Shown piece by piece: positions 21,008 through 28,377 of a stretch of DNA of 28,377 nucleotides; positions within the stretch are counted from its first letter, which is position 1; every line of letters begins with the position of its first letter. The DNA comes from a virus, in the IMG/VR virus record IMGVR_UViG_3300028596_000626, positions 1 through 28,377 of that record; one strand, given 5' to 3'. The position numbers were made by a program, and so were the translations under genes. Below the pieces are notes generated by a model. It saw only the letters and a program-made list of their open reading frames with translations, was not told the origin of the DNA and searched no databases.

Positions 21008-22396
21008 TCAGAAGCTCGTCGCGGTCAGGTTGGCCGTCGCCGCGACCGCGAACACCAGGGACGTGAATCCCCCCGTCGTCACCGTCACCGCCCGGACATA
21101 CCGTTTGATCTCCGTGCCCGCAGCGATCGCGATCCGCTGAGCCGTCGGCCCGGCCGTGATCTGCGTGAACCCGCCGCCTGTGATGTCGGCGTACGCGTCG
21201 GTGCCGCCGTTGTCGTGGGAGTGCTGCAACTTGACCGTCACATCGGTGCCGGCGAACGAGAACACCTGTAGGTACGCCTGCCCGCCGTGGACCGTGTGCG
21301 AGCTGATGTAGGCGTTGCCCTGCTTCGTCCATGTCCGCGGCGTGGCGTCGGTGACCGTGTTCGAGGATGCCGATGCGATGGGCGCGGCCACCGACGTGCC
21401 GCCGATCCCGGAGAGCACCGACCCTTGGAAGAACTTGCCGGCCGTCCGGTTCACGGTGCCCGCGGTCTGCGAGCCGATCTCCAGGACTGCCGTCGACGCG
21501 AACACCGAGGTGGTGGCGCCGTTGAGCTGCTGAACACCGAGGGCGGTCCAGGTGGAGCCGTCCTCGCTGGTGTAGAAGTTCACGGCGGCGTCGGAGGCCC
21601 CGTTGTCGACGTCGAGGGTGGCGCGCACCCAGTGCGTGGTCCCGTTGGTGAACCCGGTCGTGGCACTGGACGTTTCCGTCTTCTCCGCCGTGCCGTTCTC
21701 CGACCAGCGGAAGATCAGCGCACCCGTAGCGGTGACCGCGAGCGCATACGACCTCTGGTTGCCGGTCGCCGTGTACTTCGCGATCAATGTCGACTCCGAC
21801 GCTGGCGTCCAGTCATCCAGCGCCACGCGGGCCCGCAGGTCGAGGTCGCCGACGATGTCCAGGCTCGCGGCGTCGGGCGTGGACGCGTAGTCACCGGACG
21901 TGCCGGACAGGAACAGGAAGTCCTCGCCGTCGTAGCCGAACTCCACTCCGGTCCCACTCGCCGCCCCGGTGTCGGTGCGCTGTCCGGCGGTGAGGAGATC
22001 GCACCACTCCAGGCCGTAGCCGTTGGCCTGCGACGACACGCTGATCGTCAGCGAACCGTCCTGGCCCCGGGTCGGGTTGTAGTCGATCTGCTTGCCGACC
22101 ATGCACGCCGCGGGAGCCCCGAGGCTGGTGGCGGTAGCCCACATCTCGTGCCGGTCGGTGGTGGGCAGCGCGGACAGCACGGGGTGCGCGGCCGCCGCAG
22201 CCGGGTTGAAGAACGACGTCCAGGACAGGCGGCCGTCCCGGAGCAGGCCCACCCTCTCGTAGGCGCTCTTGTCGATGCCGGTGACATCCTGTGTTCCGGC
22301 GAGGCCGCAGCCGATTTCGTTGCCGGCGCCGGTGTCACCGGACAGGTTGTAGCCGCCCAGGTAGAAGTTCTGCGCGAGGCCACTCTTCTTGGTCAT
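21008..22396 (-). CDS. Large tail-tube-like protein with inserted LamG-like domain
   Basis: 462 residues from the ATG at 22396 (MTKKSGLAQNFYLGGYNLSG), which shares a base with the preceding stop. Residues 1-150 carry the tube-like part, including the VTGIDKSAYERVGLLRDG motif shared with the short paralog. At about 157-358 there is a LamG/concanavalin-type domain (DYASTPDAASLDIVGDLDLR, HWVRATLDVDNGASDA). After it, residues 371-452 resume a conserved beta domain (AYLQVFSFAGTDVTVKLQHS, then RYVRAVTVTTGGFTSLVFAV). The lectin-like cassette thus sits inside a tail protein. It may decorate the tail and bind host surface sugars; that role is inferred. Confidence 0.85.
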   Translation of the reverse strand: MTKKSGLAQNFYLGGYNLSGDTGAGNEIGCGLAGTQDVTGIDKSAYERVGLLRDGRLSWTSFFNPAAAAAHPVLSALPTTDRHEMWATATSLGAPAACMVGKQIDYNPTRGQDGSLTISVSSQANGYGLEWCDLLTAGQRTDTGAASGTGVEFGYDGEDFLFLSGTSGDYASTPDAASLDIVGDLDLRARVALDDWTPASESTLIAKYTATGNQRSYALAVTATGALIFRWSENGTAEKTETSSATTGFTNGTTHWVRATLDVDNGASDAAVNFYTSEDGSTWTALGVQQLNGATTSVFASTAVLEIGSQTAGTVNRTAGKFFQGSVLSGIGGTSVAAPIASASSNTVTDATPRTWTKQGNAYISSHTVHGGQAYLQVFSFAGTDVTVKLQHSHDNGGTDAYADITGGGFTQITAGPTAQRIAIAAGTEIKRYVRAVTVTTGGFTSLVFAVAATANLTATSF

Positions 22397-22854
22397 CAGG
22401 CCCCCTGAGCCCATGCGTCGTTGATGATCAGCGGGATGGTGAGCGTGGCCACCCGGTAGGTCGTGGAGTCGAAGCGCGTGAAGCCGAACTGTGCGGACAG
22501 CGGCGTCCCGTGCGCGCCAAGCAGGTCGACGTTGCGGACGCTCCCGCCGAACTCGAAGTCGGCCGAGTACGCGGACATCAGACTGTCGACCGCGCCCGTC
22601 ACCGCGATGTCGACGTCGTCCTCGGGCTGACTGTCGGCAGGCATGAACACCCGGCCGGTCAGCTCCAGCCGGCCGGTGCCCGCGCGCAGACCAGAGGCTG
22701 CCGGGACGGGTGAGATCCGGGAGACCCACAGGGCGTAGACCAGACCGGAACCCGGTGCGGACACTGGTTCGTGGCCGAGGACCTGCGTGAACAGGCCGAG
22801 GGTCTGCGCGTGCGACATGGCCACGCCGCGGTAGGTGAGGAGATCGAGGGCCAC
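22396..22854 (-). CDS. Tail terminator or neck-like protein
   Basis: 152 residues from a GTG at 22854, six bases before the upstream gene's stop. It has a mixed alpha/beta pattern with LFTQVLGHEPVSAPGSGLVY, a central beta hairpin (GRLELTGRVFMPADSQPEDD) and LTIPLIINDAWAQGA at the end. Its place between the HK97 gp10-like gene and the tail-tube genes is that of a tail terminator that ends tube growth and joins head and tail. Assignment rests on size, predicted fold and order. Confidence 0.7.
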   Translation of the reverse strand: MALDLLTYRGVAMSHAQTLGLFTQVLGHEPVSAPGSGLVYALWVSRISPVPAASGLRAGTGRLELTGRVFMPADSQPEDDVDIAVTGAVDSLMSAYSADFEFGGSVRNVDLLGAHGTPLSAQFGFTRFDSTTYRVATLTIPLIINDAWAQGA

Positions 22855-22860
22855 GGGCGA

Positions 22861-23235
22861 TCACATCCGTCCCGTGTAGCGCCTGAGCAGGCGTTCGCCG
22901 ATGCCGCGCTTGCGGGCGTTGAGCTTGTCGCGGGTGACGATCCAGTGGTCGTAGCCCTTGAACTTGGTCACGGGGTAGTTCCTGCTCCCGATGCCAGCCA
23001 GCCACGGCCCGTAGATGACTCGGTTGTCCCAGATCTTGTTGCCGTCGATGACTTCGATCCGGGTCCGGTAGTAGGGGGTCTGGGTTCGCAGGACGCGGTC
23101 GAGTTCGTCGAGGAGGATGGTGCGGCCGTCCTCGGCCAGTTGCCGCTCCAGGTGGTCGACGTAGGCGTTAGCAGCGGCTCGGGCGCGGCCGTCGAACATG
23201 GGGCCGCGGCCGTTGGTGGAGACATCGAGGCGCAT
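22861..23235 (-). CDS. Neck/head-closure-like protein (HK97 gp10-type place)
   Basis: 124 residues, with a helical N-terminus (RARAAANAYVDHLERQLAED) and a basic, Tyr-rich C-terminal half (YPVTKFKGYDHWIVTRDKLN). It starts right after the adaptor stop (3 bases). Basic proteins of this size in this spot connect the portal complex to the tail tube. Family identity is inferred from position and general appearance, not from a diagnostic motif. Confidence 0.72.
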   Translation of the reverse strand: MRLDVSTNGRGPMFDGRARAAANAYVDHLERQLAEDGRTILLDELDRVLRTQTPYYRTRIEVIDGNKIWDNRVIYGPWLAGIGSRNYPVTKFKGYDHWIVTRDKLNARKRGIGERLLRRYTGRM

Positions 23236-23238
23236 CAG

Positions 23239-24300
23239 CTACACCGCCCTCGTGCGGGCCTTGCGGCCGTGGCTGGTGTACACGCGGTCCCGAAGCTGGA
23301 TGATGCCGCGGCCTGCCACCTCGCGCTCGGACTCGCCTGCGCCCGCGGTGCGCGCATATCCGGAACGGCCCTGCATGAGGTCGACGAGGGCCTCGGCGAC
23401 GCACAGTTGCCGGACGGGGCCGGGGGGGTCCCACCGGTACACCGGCGCTGCGGTGAGGTGAGTGGCTGCGGTGGTGCCGAGCGCACCCCGCTCCACGGTC
23501 AGAGTCCGCGGGGCGTAGATGGTGGCACCGACGCTGTGCGCGGCGATTGTGGAGCCGTCCCACGCCCGCGTCACCACGAGGGTGTTGCCTGCGATCTCAT
23601 CGACCCGCATCCGTTCGCCGTCGATGAGGATGGACTCGCCGGCCGCGAACGCCGTCCCGGACTGCACGGTGACGGTGACGGAGTTGTTGGTGTTGGTGAG
23701 GCCGCTGCCGCCGAGGGTCTGCCCGGTGTCGAGCTGCGTCCGGCCGGTGACGATGACCCGCTCCGAGTCGATCCGCAGCAGCGAGCCGACGCCGACTGAG
23801 GCGGAGGTGGCGGCATCGACGTCGATGCCGGTCTCGCTGCTGTCGAGAGCCTCGATCGTCGCGCCCACGCTGGTCTCGTCGTTGCGGAAGTTCCACAGGC
23901 CCGCAATACCGACGTCCTCTTGGTACGTGGAGCCGCCGCCGAAGCTGGCGTTGCCGCTGAGATCGATCTCGATACGCGTGTAAGGAGGCTCGTCCCTATT
24001 GTCGGCGCGGCGCAGCAGGTAGTCGCCCGGCGCGATCGTCGTGCCGCCGGAGGTGACGGAGGTGACGGAGATCAGCTCGTTGTCGTCCAGACGCAGGATC
24101 CACGGCGTGGCGCCCTGCCGCGGCGGCCAGTCGAAGCGCCGCGTCGCGACCACCGGGTAGAACACGCGGTGCAGCAAGCCATGCACCGACTCGGTCGCAT
24201 CAGCGAGGGCCCGGTCGATGCGAGCGTTGCTGCGCGCGGTCTCCTTGACGTCAAGTTCGGCCTTGATCTCTTCACGTGTGGCGTACCACGGGGTGGTCAT
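23239..24300 (-). CDS. Head-tail adaptor with inserted beta modules
   Basis: 353 residues, long for an adaptor (usual gp6-type length is about 100-200). The N-terminal helices (about 5-45, ATREEIKAELDVKETARSNA, then RALADATESVHGLLHR) match the head-tail connector family that binds the portal. Residues 165-272 hold two related beta modules: GSLLRIDSERVIVTGR, and GESILIDGERMRVDEI with VTRAWDGSTIAAHSVG. The C-terminal helix region (298-340, LCVAEALVDLMQGRSGYART) completes the adaptor fold. The start has a strong AGAGGAGGTGA. It would close the capsid exit channel and accept the neck proteins encoded downstream. Confidence 0.83.
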   Translation of the reverse strand: MTTPWYATREEIKAELDVKETARSNARIDRALADATESVHGLLHRVFYPVVATRRFDWPPRQGATPWILRLDDNELISVTSVTSGGTTIAPGDYLLRRADNRDEPPYTRIEIDLSGNASFGGGSTYQEDVGIAGLWNFRNDETSVGATIEALDSSETGIDVDAATSASVGVGSLLRIDSERVIVTGRTQLDTGQTLGGSGLTNTNNSVTVTVQSGTAFAAGESILIDGERMRVDEIAGNTLVVTRAWDGSTIAAHSVGATIYAPRTLTVERGALGTTAATHLTAAPVYRWDPPGPVRQLCVAEALVDLMQGRSGYARTAGAGESEREVAGRGIIQLRDRVYTSHGRKARTRAV

Positions 24301-24338
24301 CTGGTGTCACCTCCTCTCAAAGCAGCGGGGCAGGCCGG

Positions 24339-24935
24339 TCAGGTGCCGACGGCCATCCATGGGCCGGCCAGCAGGGAAGCGGAGTTGGATGCGGGTGTGA
24401 TCGAGGCGGGCAGCGACGTCTGTGACGTGCCTGCGGTGGCGTACCGGTAGGTAGCAGGCGTCAGCCCCGCGTTCAGGCTGGTGGTGGCCCCTGCCGCGCC
24501 GGCGCCGTAGGCGACGGTGGGTTTGGCGGTGGCGTTGAAGACGAGCGCTCCCCACACGAAGCTTCCGGCCGTCAGCGCGGTGGAGGCGATCGTCAGCGTT
24601 TGGAGGCCCGCGCTCGCAGTTACTGTGGCGTCCGCGTCAGCGGTTACCAGGCGCGTGCCGGCCGAGCTGTAGAGGCCACCGAAGTTCTGCCCGGCGGTCG
24701 TGCCGCTCCCGGCGACGGCCATCCACCAGTACAGCTTGGTGACGCTGACGGTCTGCGTGATGTGGAGTTTGGTCAGGTAGACGGTGCCGCCGGTCAGCTC
24801 GATGACGTTGACGGCCAGCGACGGATCGTAGGTCCAGGCCACCAGGTTCTGTGCGGCTGGGGTGACCTGGCCGTTGGCGAAGCCGGTGACCTGCTGGTAG
24901 CCGGTGACGGTCGAGTTGCTGCGGTAGAGAGGCAT
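24339..24935 (-). CDS. Beta-rich virion protein, hypothetical
   Basis: 198 residues, with long Thr/Ala/Ser strands (TVYLTKLHITQTVSVTKLYW, then LQTLTIASTALTAGSFVWGA) that predict a single beta-sandwich or jelly-roll domain. It is encoded between the adaptor and the decoration-type genes behind the capsid gene. It could be a head fibre or other surface protein; no catalytic motif is visible and I do not recognise a named family. Confidence 0.75.
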   Translation of the reverse strand: MPLYRSNSTVTGYQQVTGFANGQVTPAAQNLVAWTYDPSLAVNVIELTGGTVYLTKLHITQTVSVTKLYWWMAVAGSGTTAGQNFGGLYSSAGTRLVTADADATVTASAGLQTLTIASTALTAGSFVWGALVFNATAKPTVAYGAGAAGATTSLNAGLTPATYRYATAGTSQTSLPASITPASNSASLLAGPWMAVGT

Positions 24936-24938
24936 GGG

Positions 24939-25220
24939 TCACCACGCCGTCGTTCGGGCGTTGCCGTTGGCGGCGGCCCAGATGCCGTCGACGACTCCGC
25001 CGTAGCAGGGCTGCGGGAACTCGTAGTAGTCCCCGGCTGCGAGTTGGACGGTGTAGCTGGTGGCGGAGGCGGTGGCCCCGAACTTGACGTAGAGGACGGC
25101 GGTGGAGTCGTTGTAGATGGTGCGGGCGCGGGCGGCCCCGTTCGCGGCGAACAGCGTCACCGAGCTCGCCGAGCTGGCGACGTTGGCGAGCGTCGCGGAC
25201 TGGGGGCTGATGACGCTCAT
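24939..25220 (-). CDS. Small head-decoration-like protein
   Basis: 93 residues with a start ATG three bases from the previous stop. The strands ARTIYNDSTAVLYVKFGATA and SYTVQLAAGDYYEFPQPCYG are characteristic of small beta proteins found on actinophage capsids and tails. It is one of a series of such proteins. Decoration of the head is the likely role; the exact place on the virion is not known. Confidence 0.78.
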   Translation of the reverse strand: MSVISPQSATLANVASSASSVTLFAANGAARARTIYNDSTAVLYVKFGATASATSYTVQLAAGDYYEFPQPCYGGVVDGIWAAANGNARTTAW

Positions 25221-25223
25221 GGG

Positions 25224-25682
25224 TCAGTCCTCCGTGCCGTCAGCAGCCGACGTACCGGTCTCCGGGGCGCCATCCGTCCCATCGACAGAAGAGGTCTCCG
25301 TCTGGGCCTTGCGTGAGCGGCTCCCCGTCGTTCGGGCACGCTTGGGGATCGGCTTGCTGCTGGGCTCGGAGTTCTGCTCCGGCGTCTCGGTAGATGCTGA
25401 CGAGCTGCTCCCAGGCGATGACTCCTCACCCCCTTCCTCTTCCTCGGGCTCCGGCACGGCGGCCGGCGCCTCCTCGGCCTCGGGCGCCTGGGCGTCGACG
25501 GCCTCGGCCTCTTCGTCCGGCGCGGGCACGGTGTGGTCCGACGCCCCGCCGTGACGCGTGATCTTCGCCATGGGGTCTCCGTCCTCGAAGAACTCGGTGT
25601 TGTGGCAGCGAGGGCAGCGGGACAGGCCGACTGCGTACTTCGTTCCGCAGCCGACCTCACCGCCGCACACCCACAGAGCCAT
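25224..25682 (-). CDS. Zinc-ribbon protein with acidic tail
   Basis: 152 residues from the ATG at 25682 (MALWVCGGEVGCGTKYAVGL), sharing a base with the upstream stop. Cysteines C6, C12, C23 and C26 form a compact zinc-ribbon-like knuckle. From about residue 55 the chain is almost only Glu, Pro, Ala and Ser, highly acidic and presumably disordered, ending in a Thr/Asp-rich stretch. I recognise this N-terminus as common in Streptomyces phages right behind the capsid genes; function is unknown. A scaffold, assembly or DNA-mimic role is speculative. Confidence 0.82.
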   Translation of the reverse strand: MALWVCGGEVGCGTKYAVGLSRCPRCHNTEFFEDGDPMAKITRHGGASDHTVPAPDEEAEAVDAQAPEAEEAPAAVPEPEEEEGGEESSPGSSSSASTETPEQNSEPSSKPIPKRARTTGSRSRKAQTETSSVDGTDGAPETGTSAADGTED

Positions 25683-26143
25683 CAGGCAGCCACCAACGTC
25701 GCGCCGTCGTCGAGGGGGATCCAGAAGACCACCCACGTGATCTCGCCGTCCGTGCCCGCGGACACCGACTCGATCTGCCCGATCCCGATCGGCACGATCC
25801 CCGTCAGGGACACCGTCGACACCGTGGTCGTGGACCCGCCCGTGATCGCCGCCGCCGGGCTCGTCATCGACAGGACGGCGCCGGCCGGGGTGTCGTTCGT
25901 CCCCAGGTCGGTGGCCGTGCAGAGGTCCATGGTCGTGCCGGTCGTCGGGTTCGACACCAGCTTGTAGCTGTTGGCGACCGTGATCGCGGTGCCCACGTAT
26001 CCGTAGATCGCAGTGATGCCGACCCGGCCGCCCGCGATCGTGAACAGCGGCACCGTCGTCGCCGCCAGGGTGCCGGTGCTCTTCGACGCCCGCTGGCCGA
26101 GGTTGACGAGGCGCAGCTGGTTCGCCTGGATGAGAACGCTCAT
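25682..26143 (-). CDS. Beta-rich capsid accessory protein
   Basis: 153 residues. The N-terminal segment LRLVNLGQRASKSTGTLAAT is followed by strands typical of phage decoration or fibre-head domains (VPLFTIAGGRVGITAIYGYV, then DGEITWVVFWIPLDDG). There are no charged clusters or membrane parts. It lies third from the major capsid gene in a row of similar small beta proteins and is translationally coupled to the zinc-ribbon gene downstream. Likely a structural surface protein. Confidence 0.77.
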   Translation of the reverse strand: MSVLIQANQLRLVNLGQRASKSTGTLAATTVPLFTIAGGRVGITAIYGYVGTAITVANSYKLVSNPTTGTTMDLCTATDLGTNDTPAGAVLSMTSPAAAITGGSTTTVSTVSLTGIVPIGIGQIESVSAGTDGEITWVVFWIPLDDGATLVAA

Positions 26144-26155
26144 GAGTCAGCCCTC

Positions 26156-26575
26156 TCAGACCAGAGCCGGGAGGTTCTCAGGCGCGCGCTGCACCTTGAG
26201 GTCGTGCAGGATCGCCACCACCGTGCCGGTCGACGTGGAGGCGACCTTGACGTGCGTGTGGTTCGCCGGCAGTTCCGCCTCGCTGATCGTGAACACGGAG
26301 CAGTCGTGGCCGGCCGTGCCGTTGTTGACGACGGTCGAGGCGGCGGCCTGCGTCACCTTCGACCAGGCGCCGCCGGTGCCGGTGCTGTCGTAGAAGTGGT
26401 CGACGGTGGCCAGCACCGCAGCGCTGCCGCCGGCCGCGCTGGTTGCGGACGTCACGGTGTACGTGTCGCCGGCGCCGAGGAAGCAGACGAAGCTGACCGC
26501 GCTCGCGTCCTTGAGCGGGACGTAGACGTCGTCGGCTACAGCGACGACGTTGAAGACCCTTCCGAGTCCGTCCAT
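26156..26575 (-). CDS. Capsid decoration-like protein
   Basis: 139 residues from an ATG preceded by CAAGGAGGG. It begins MDGLGRVFNVVAVADDVYVP and contains VSFVCFLGAGDTYTVTSATS and HDCSVFTISEAELPANHTHV, a beta-rich pattern I associate with small proteins next to actinophage capsid genes. It is the first gene after the capsid gene and is separated from it by competing hairpins, so its expression level may differ from that of the capsid protein. A cement or decoration role is inferred. Confidence 0.8.
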   Translation of the reverse strand: MDGLGRVFNVVAVADDVYVPLKDASAVSFVCFLGAGDTYTVTSATSAAGGSAAVLATVDHFYDSTGTGGAWSKVTQAAASTVVNNGTAGHDCSVFTISEAELPANHTHVKVASTSTGTVVAILHDLKVQRAPENLPALV

Positions 26576-26616
26576 GGTGCCCTCCTTGAGGGGGTTGATT
26601 GCCTCTGGGGATCAGG

Positions 26617-26654
26617 CCCTGGCAGGGGGGTTAGTGCCTGCCAGGGCTGGCAGG
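26617..26654 (-). promoter_or_regulatory. Three-armed competing hairpins behind capsid gene
   Basis: Three copies of one 8-base arm follow the capsid stop. The middle arm CCTGCCAGGG (26637-26646, plus strand) can pair either with CCCTGGCAGG (26617-26626; 10 bp, 10-base loop) or with CTGGCAGG (26647-26654; 8 bp, tight loop). In the leftward mRNA the structure lies 3 bases after the capsid stop. This could trim readthrough or protect the capsid message from 3' decay. Confidence 0.6.
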
Positions 26655-26657
26655 GGG

Positions 26658-28160
26658 TCAGGCTCGTGCGGCGAGCTGCACGAACGGGGAGAGGGTGGCG
26701 CCGTTGTTCTGGGGGGTGACCGCGGACTGGAGCCACGGCTTGCCGTCGACGCGCTGGATGATGCGGTAGGCCGTCTGGTCGTTCTGGAACTTGAAGTGCG
26801 GCGACGACATCGCGGACATGACCTGCCGGTCACCGATCAGGTAGAACCCGAAGTCCACGAAGCTGATGTCGCCGAGGTCGCCGAGGAGACCGGGGGCCTT
26901 CTCCGTGACGATGACCGGCCGTCCGAGGATGGTCATCGGCGGGCCGGCGACACCGTTGTTGAGCCAGATCGCGGAGCCGCCCGTGCCGACGCTCAGCGCC
27001 ATGGTGGCGAGCTCGGGGAAGGTGTCCGGGGAGACGACCCACACAGCCCGGTCCAGCGAGCCGGGGAGCATGCGGGCGTACATCTTGACGATGTTCTCCC
27101 ACATGATGGTGTCCGCGACCTGCCCGGACTCCTTGGACACGGAGACGATCGCGCTATTCCCGGCGGAGAGGGCGCCCTGGGGTTCGCCGACGCCGGTGCC
27201 CTTGAGGAACGCGAGGTCCTCGTAGAAGTTGAGGGCCTCGGGGAAGATCTGGTCGAGGAACGCCTGGAACGAGATCGCGCTGTCGGAGATCAGCTCGTTG
27301 GGGACCTCGGTGTACGCGGTCAGCTTCTTCGCGTCGAGGACGATGCGGGAGAACGCGGCCTGCGACGCGGTGAGCGCGGCGCCTTCCTCAGTCCAGTAGC
27401 CGACCACACCGCCGTACACGGAGGACACGTTGCTGGTGGCGTCGATGGCCGGGAACGGCACCCGGAGCGTCTCCATGGGAATGACGCGGGCGCGCTGGCG
27501 GACGACGGACTGCTCCAGCGCGATGGCCAGCAGCTCCGAGCGCAGCACCTCGGGGATCAGGAAGCCGCCCTCGCTGGGGACGGTGGAGGAGAACGCGTTG
27601 CGGACGCGGGTCAGCTTGGCCTGCATGTCCGCGGTGCGGTTGGCGTTGTGCCAGATCGTCTGGAAGTACTCCGCCGAGTTCTTGAACTCGCGGTCCAGAA
27701 CGGCGCCCATCGCCTTCGGGTTGTGCAGGTGGTTGCGGGCGTTGCCGGTCTGCACCACCGCGCGGGGGGTGAGGTCGAGGCGGTCGATGCCCTCCGGCTG
27801 GTTCTCCCGCATCCAGTCCGCGAGGGTCGCGGTCACCTGCTCCTTGACCTGCGTGGCGATCGACAGGTCCCGGTTGTGGACGGCCCGCGCGTAGTTGGTG
27901 ACGAACTCACCGAACGCGCCGTTCTTGTCGGCGAACACGCGCTGCATCTGAGCGGAGTCGGTGAGCATCGCCTCCAGCTCGGCCTGCGAGGTGGGGATCG
28001 CCAGCCGCTCGGGATCCATCCCCCCGGCCGGAGCGGCAGGGTTCGCGGCCCGGTTGAACGGTCGGCCGACCGCGGACGGGTCGAAGCCAGCGCGCTGGAG
28101 CATGCGTTCCCGGATGCCTGCGGTGACGCGGCGCCTCTGGATGGTGCTGGACGTGTTCAC
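26658..28160 (-). CDS. Major capsid protein, HK97 fold
   Basis: 500 residues from a GTG at 28160, preceded by GGGAGG and overlapping the upstream stop by GTGA. The first 150 or so residues are charged and helical (AELEAMLTDSAQMQRVFADK, then VKEQVTATLADWMRENQPEG) and fit a scaffolding delta domain removed by a protease. The shell part starts near residue 180: VPSEGGFLIPEVLRSELL, then TEVPNELISDSAISFQAFLD with EDLAFLKGTGVGEPQG, are hallmark stretches of the phage capsid family. It ends in RIIQRVDGKPWLQSAVTPQN. It forms the icosahedral head shell. Confidence 0.95.
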   Translation of the reverse strand: MNTSSTIQRRRVTAGIRERMLQRAGFDPSAVGRPFNRAANPAAPAGGMDPERLAIPTSQAELEAMLTDSAQMQRVFADKNGAFGEFVTNYARAVHNRDLSIATQVKEQVTATLADWMRENQPEGIDRLDLTPRAVVQTGNARNHLHNPKAMGAVLDREFKNSAEYFQTIWHNANRTADMQAKLTRVRNAFSSTVPSEGGFLIPEVLRSELLAIALEQSVVRQRARVIPMETLRVPFPAIDATSNVSSVYGGVVGYWTEEGAALTASQAAFSRIVLDAKKLTAYTEVPNELISDSAISFQAFLDQIFPEALNFYEDLAFLKGTGVGEPQGALSAGNSAIVSVSKESGQVADTIMWENIVKMYARMLPGSLDRAVWVVSPDTFPELATMALSVGTGGSAIWLNNGVAGPPMTILGRPVIVTEKAPGLLGDLGDISFVDFGFYLIGDRQVMSAMSSPHFKFQNDQTAYRIIQRVDGKPWLQSAVTPQNNGATLSPFVQLAARA

Positions 28161-28377
28161 AGTCGTGCCTCCCTGAGGCTGCGTTCGAAGCTGGTTCTGT
28201 CGATTGCTGGGATCGGCTCGGCGGGTGCCGGGCCGGGTGCCGCAGCCTGTTCGGGGGCGGCGAGATCTTGGGCGGCGTTCGCGAGGAGGGTGCGGAAGTA
28301 GTCGACCGCTACCTCGCTGGCCGGAGCTGGAGCGTGGTCCACCGGCGCCGCGTCAGCCACGTTGGGGGGTGGGGTGG
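28157..28377 (-). CDS. C-terminal end of upstream head protein, cut by right edge
   Basis: The frame is open to the right edge. A GTG lies at 28360, but no ribosome binding site precedes it and the codons above it stay open and Pro-rich, so I treat this as the end of a longer protein rather than a 67-residue gene. The visible part is Ala/Pro/Asp-rich with one helical segment (VAVDYFRTLLANAAQDLAAP) and a basic finish (RTSFERSLREARL). The next gene upstream of the capsid gene is usually the capsid protease or the portal. Which of these it is cannot be seen here. Confidence 0.6.
   Translation of the reverse strand, partial: TPPPNVADAAPVDHAPAPASEVAVDYFRTLLANAAQDLAAPEQAAAPGPAPAEPIPAIDRTSFERSLREARL

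Noticed and set aside
26550-28301. Plus-strand frame of 583 codons opposite the capsid gene
   Set aside because: The antisense of a certain capsid gene; composition is typical of a GC shadow.
28157-28360. Independent 67-residue gene before the capsid gene
   Set aside because: No ribosome binding site precedes the GTG and the frame stays open to the edge, so it is better read as the end of a longer protein.
1-28377. cos or pac site, tRNA genes, insertion sequences
   Set aside because: None could be supported by reading; the packaging site is expected near the terminase genes, outside this window.

Overview
The window looks like a temperate, tailed (siphovirus-type) actinophage or prophage of Streptomyces or a close relative. 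The reasons are very high GC content, genes packed with stop-start overlaps (ATGA, GTGA, TGATG), protein families typical of Streptomyces phages, and one TTA leucine codon, which is rare in that genus. There is no tRNA, rRNA, CRISPR or insertion sequence that I can support. The terminase, portal and capsid protease lie outside the window, beyond the right edge, and only the tail end of one of them is visible.

Region by region. Positions 1-1664 are a leftward operon: a Cro-like regulator, a 59-residue protein, a DUF6197-like protein and a coiled-coil protein cut by the window edge. Positions 1665-1921 are the genetic switch, with four copies of a 16-bp dyad that overlap two divergent promoters. 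Positions 1922-2930 are the rightward lysogeny operon: a CI-like regulator and a membrane coiled-coil protein. It converges on a large serine integrase (2851-4509), and just upstream of the integrase start lies a 46-bp imperfect inverted repeat (4532-4577) that is the best candidate attachment site.

Positions 4589-8081 form a host-like island of small regulatory genes: an XRE regulator with a TTA codon, an XRE-TPR regulator of about 420 residues followed by two small cysteine-containing proteins, and an HTH protein whose promoter sits inside two near-identical dyads. It separates the integrase from the lysis genes. Positions 8354-10962 are the lysis module, transcribed leftward: endolysin amidase, a small conserved protein, a four-helix holin, a one-helix membrane protein and a collagen-like membrane protein.

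Positions 10962-28377 are the virion structural module, also transcribed leftward. Read from right to left it holds an HK97-type major capsid protein, four or five small head-decoration or accessory proteins, a head-tail adaptor, neck proteins, a large tail-tube-like protein carrying a LamG-like domain, a conserved cysteine protein, a second smaller tail-tube-like protein, the tail assembly chaperone pair with a canonical -1 slippery heptamer CCCTTTG, a 1222-residue tape measure, a 949-residue minor tail/hub protein with two carbohydrate-binding-like insertions, and three or four small tail-tip proteins.

The genes form a complete temperate circuit: switch, integration, lysis, head and tail. 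The most interesting observations are the shared recognition helix and four-operator switch, the candidate att site, the repeated insertion of LamG-like cassettes into tail proteins, the competing hairpins behind the capsid gene, and the regulatory island. An uninterrupted order of lysis, island, att, integrase and immunity genes fits an unintegrated phage genome better than a simple integrated prophage. The alternative is that the island is host DNA between two elements.
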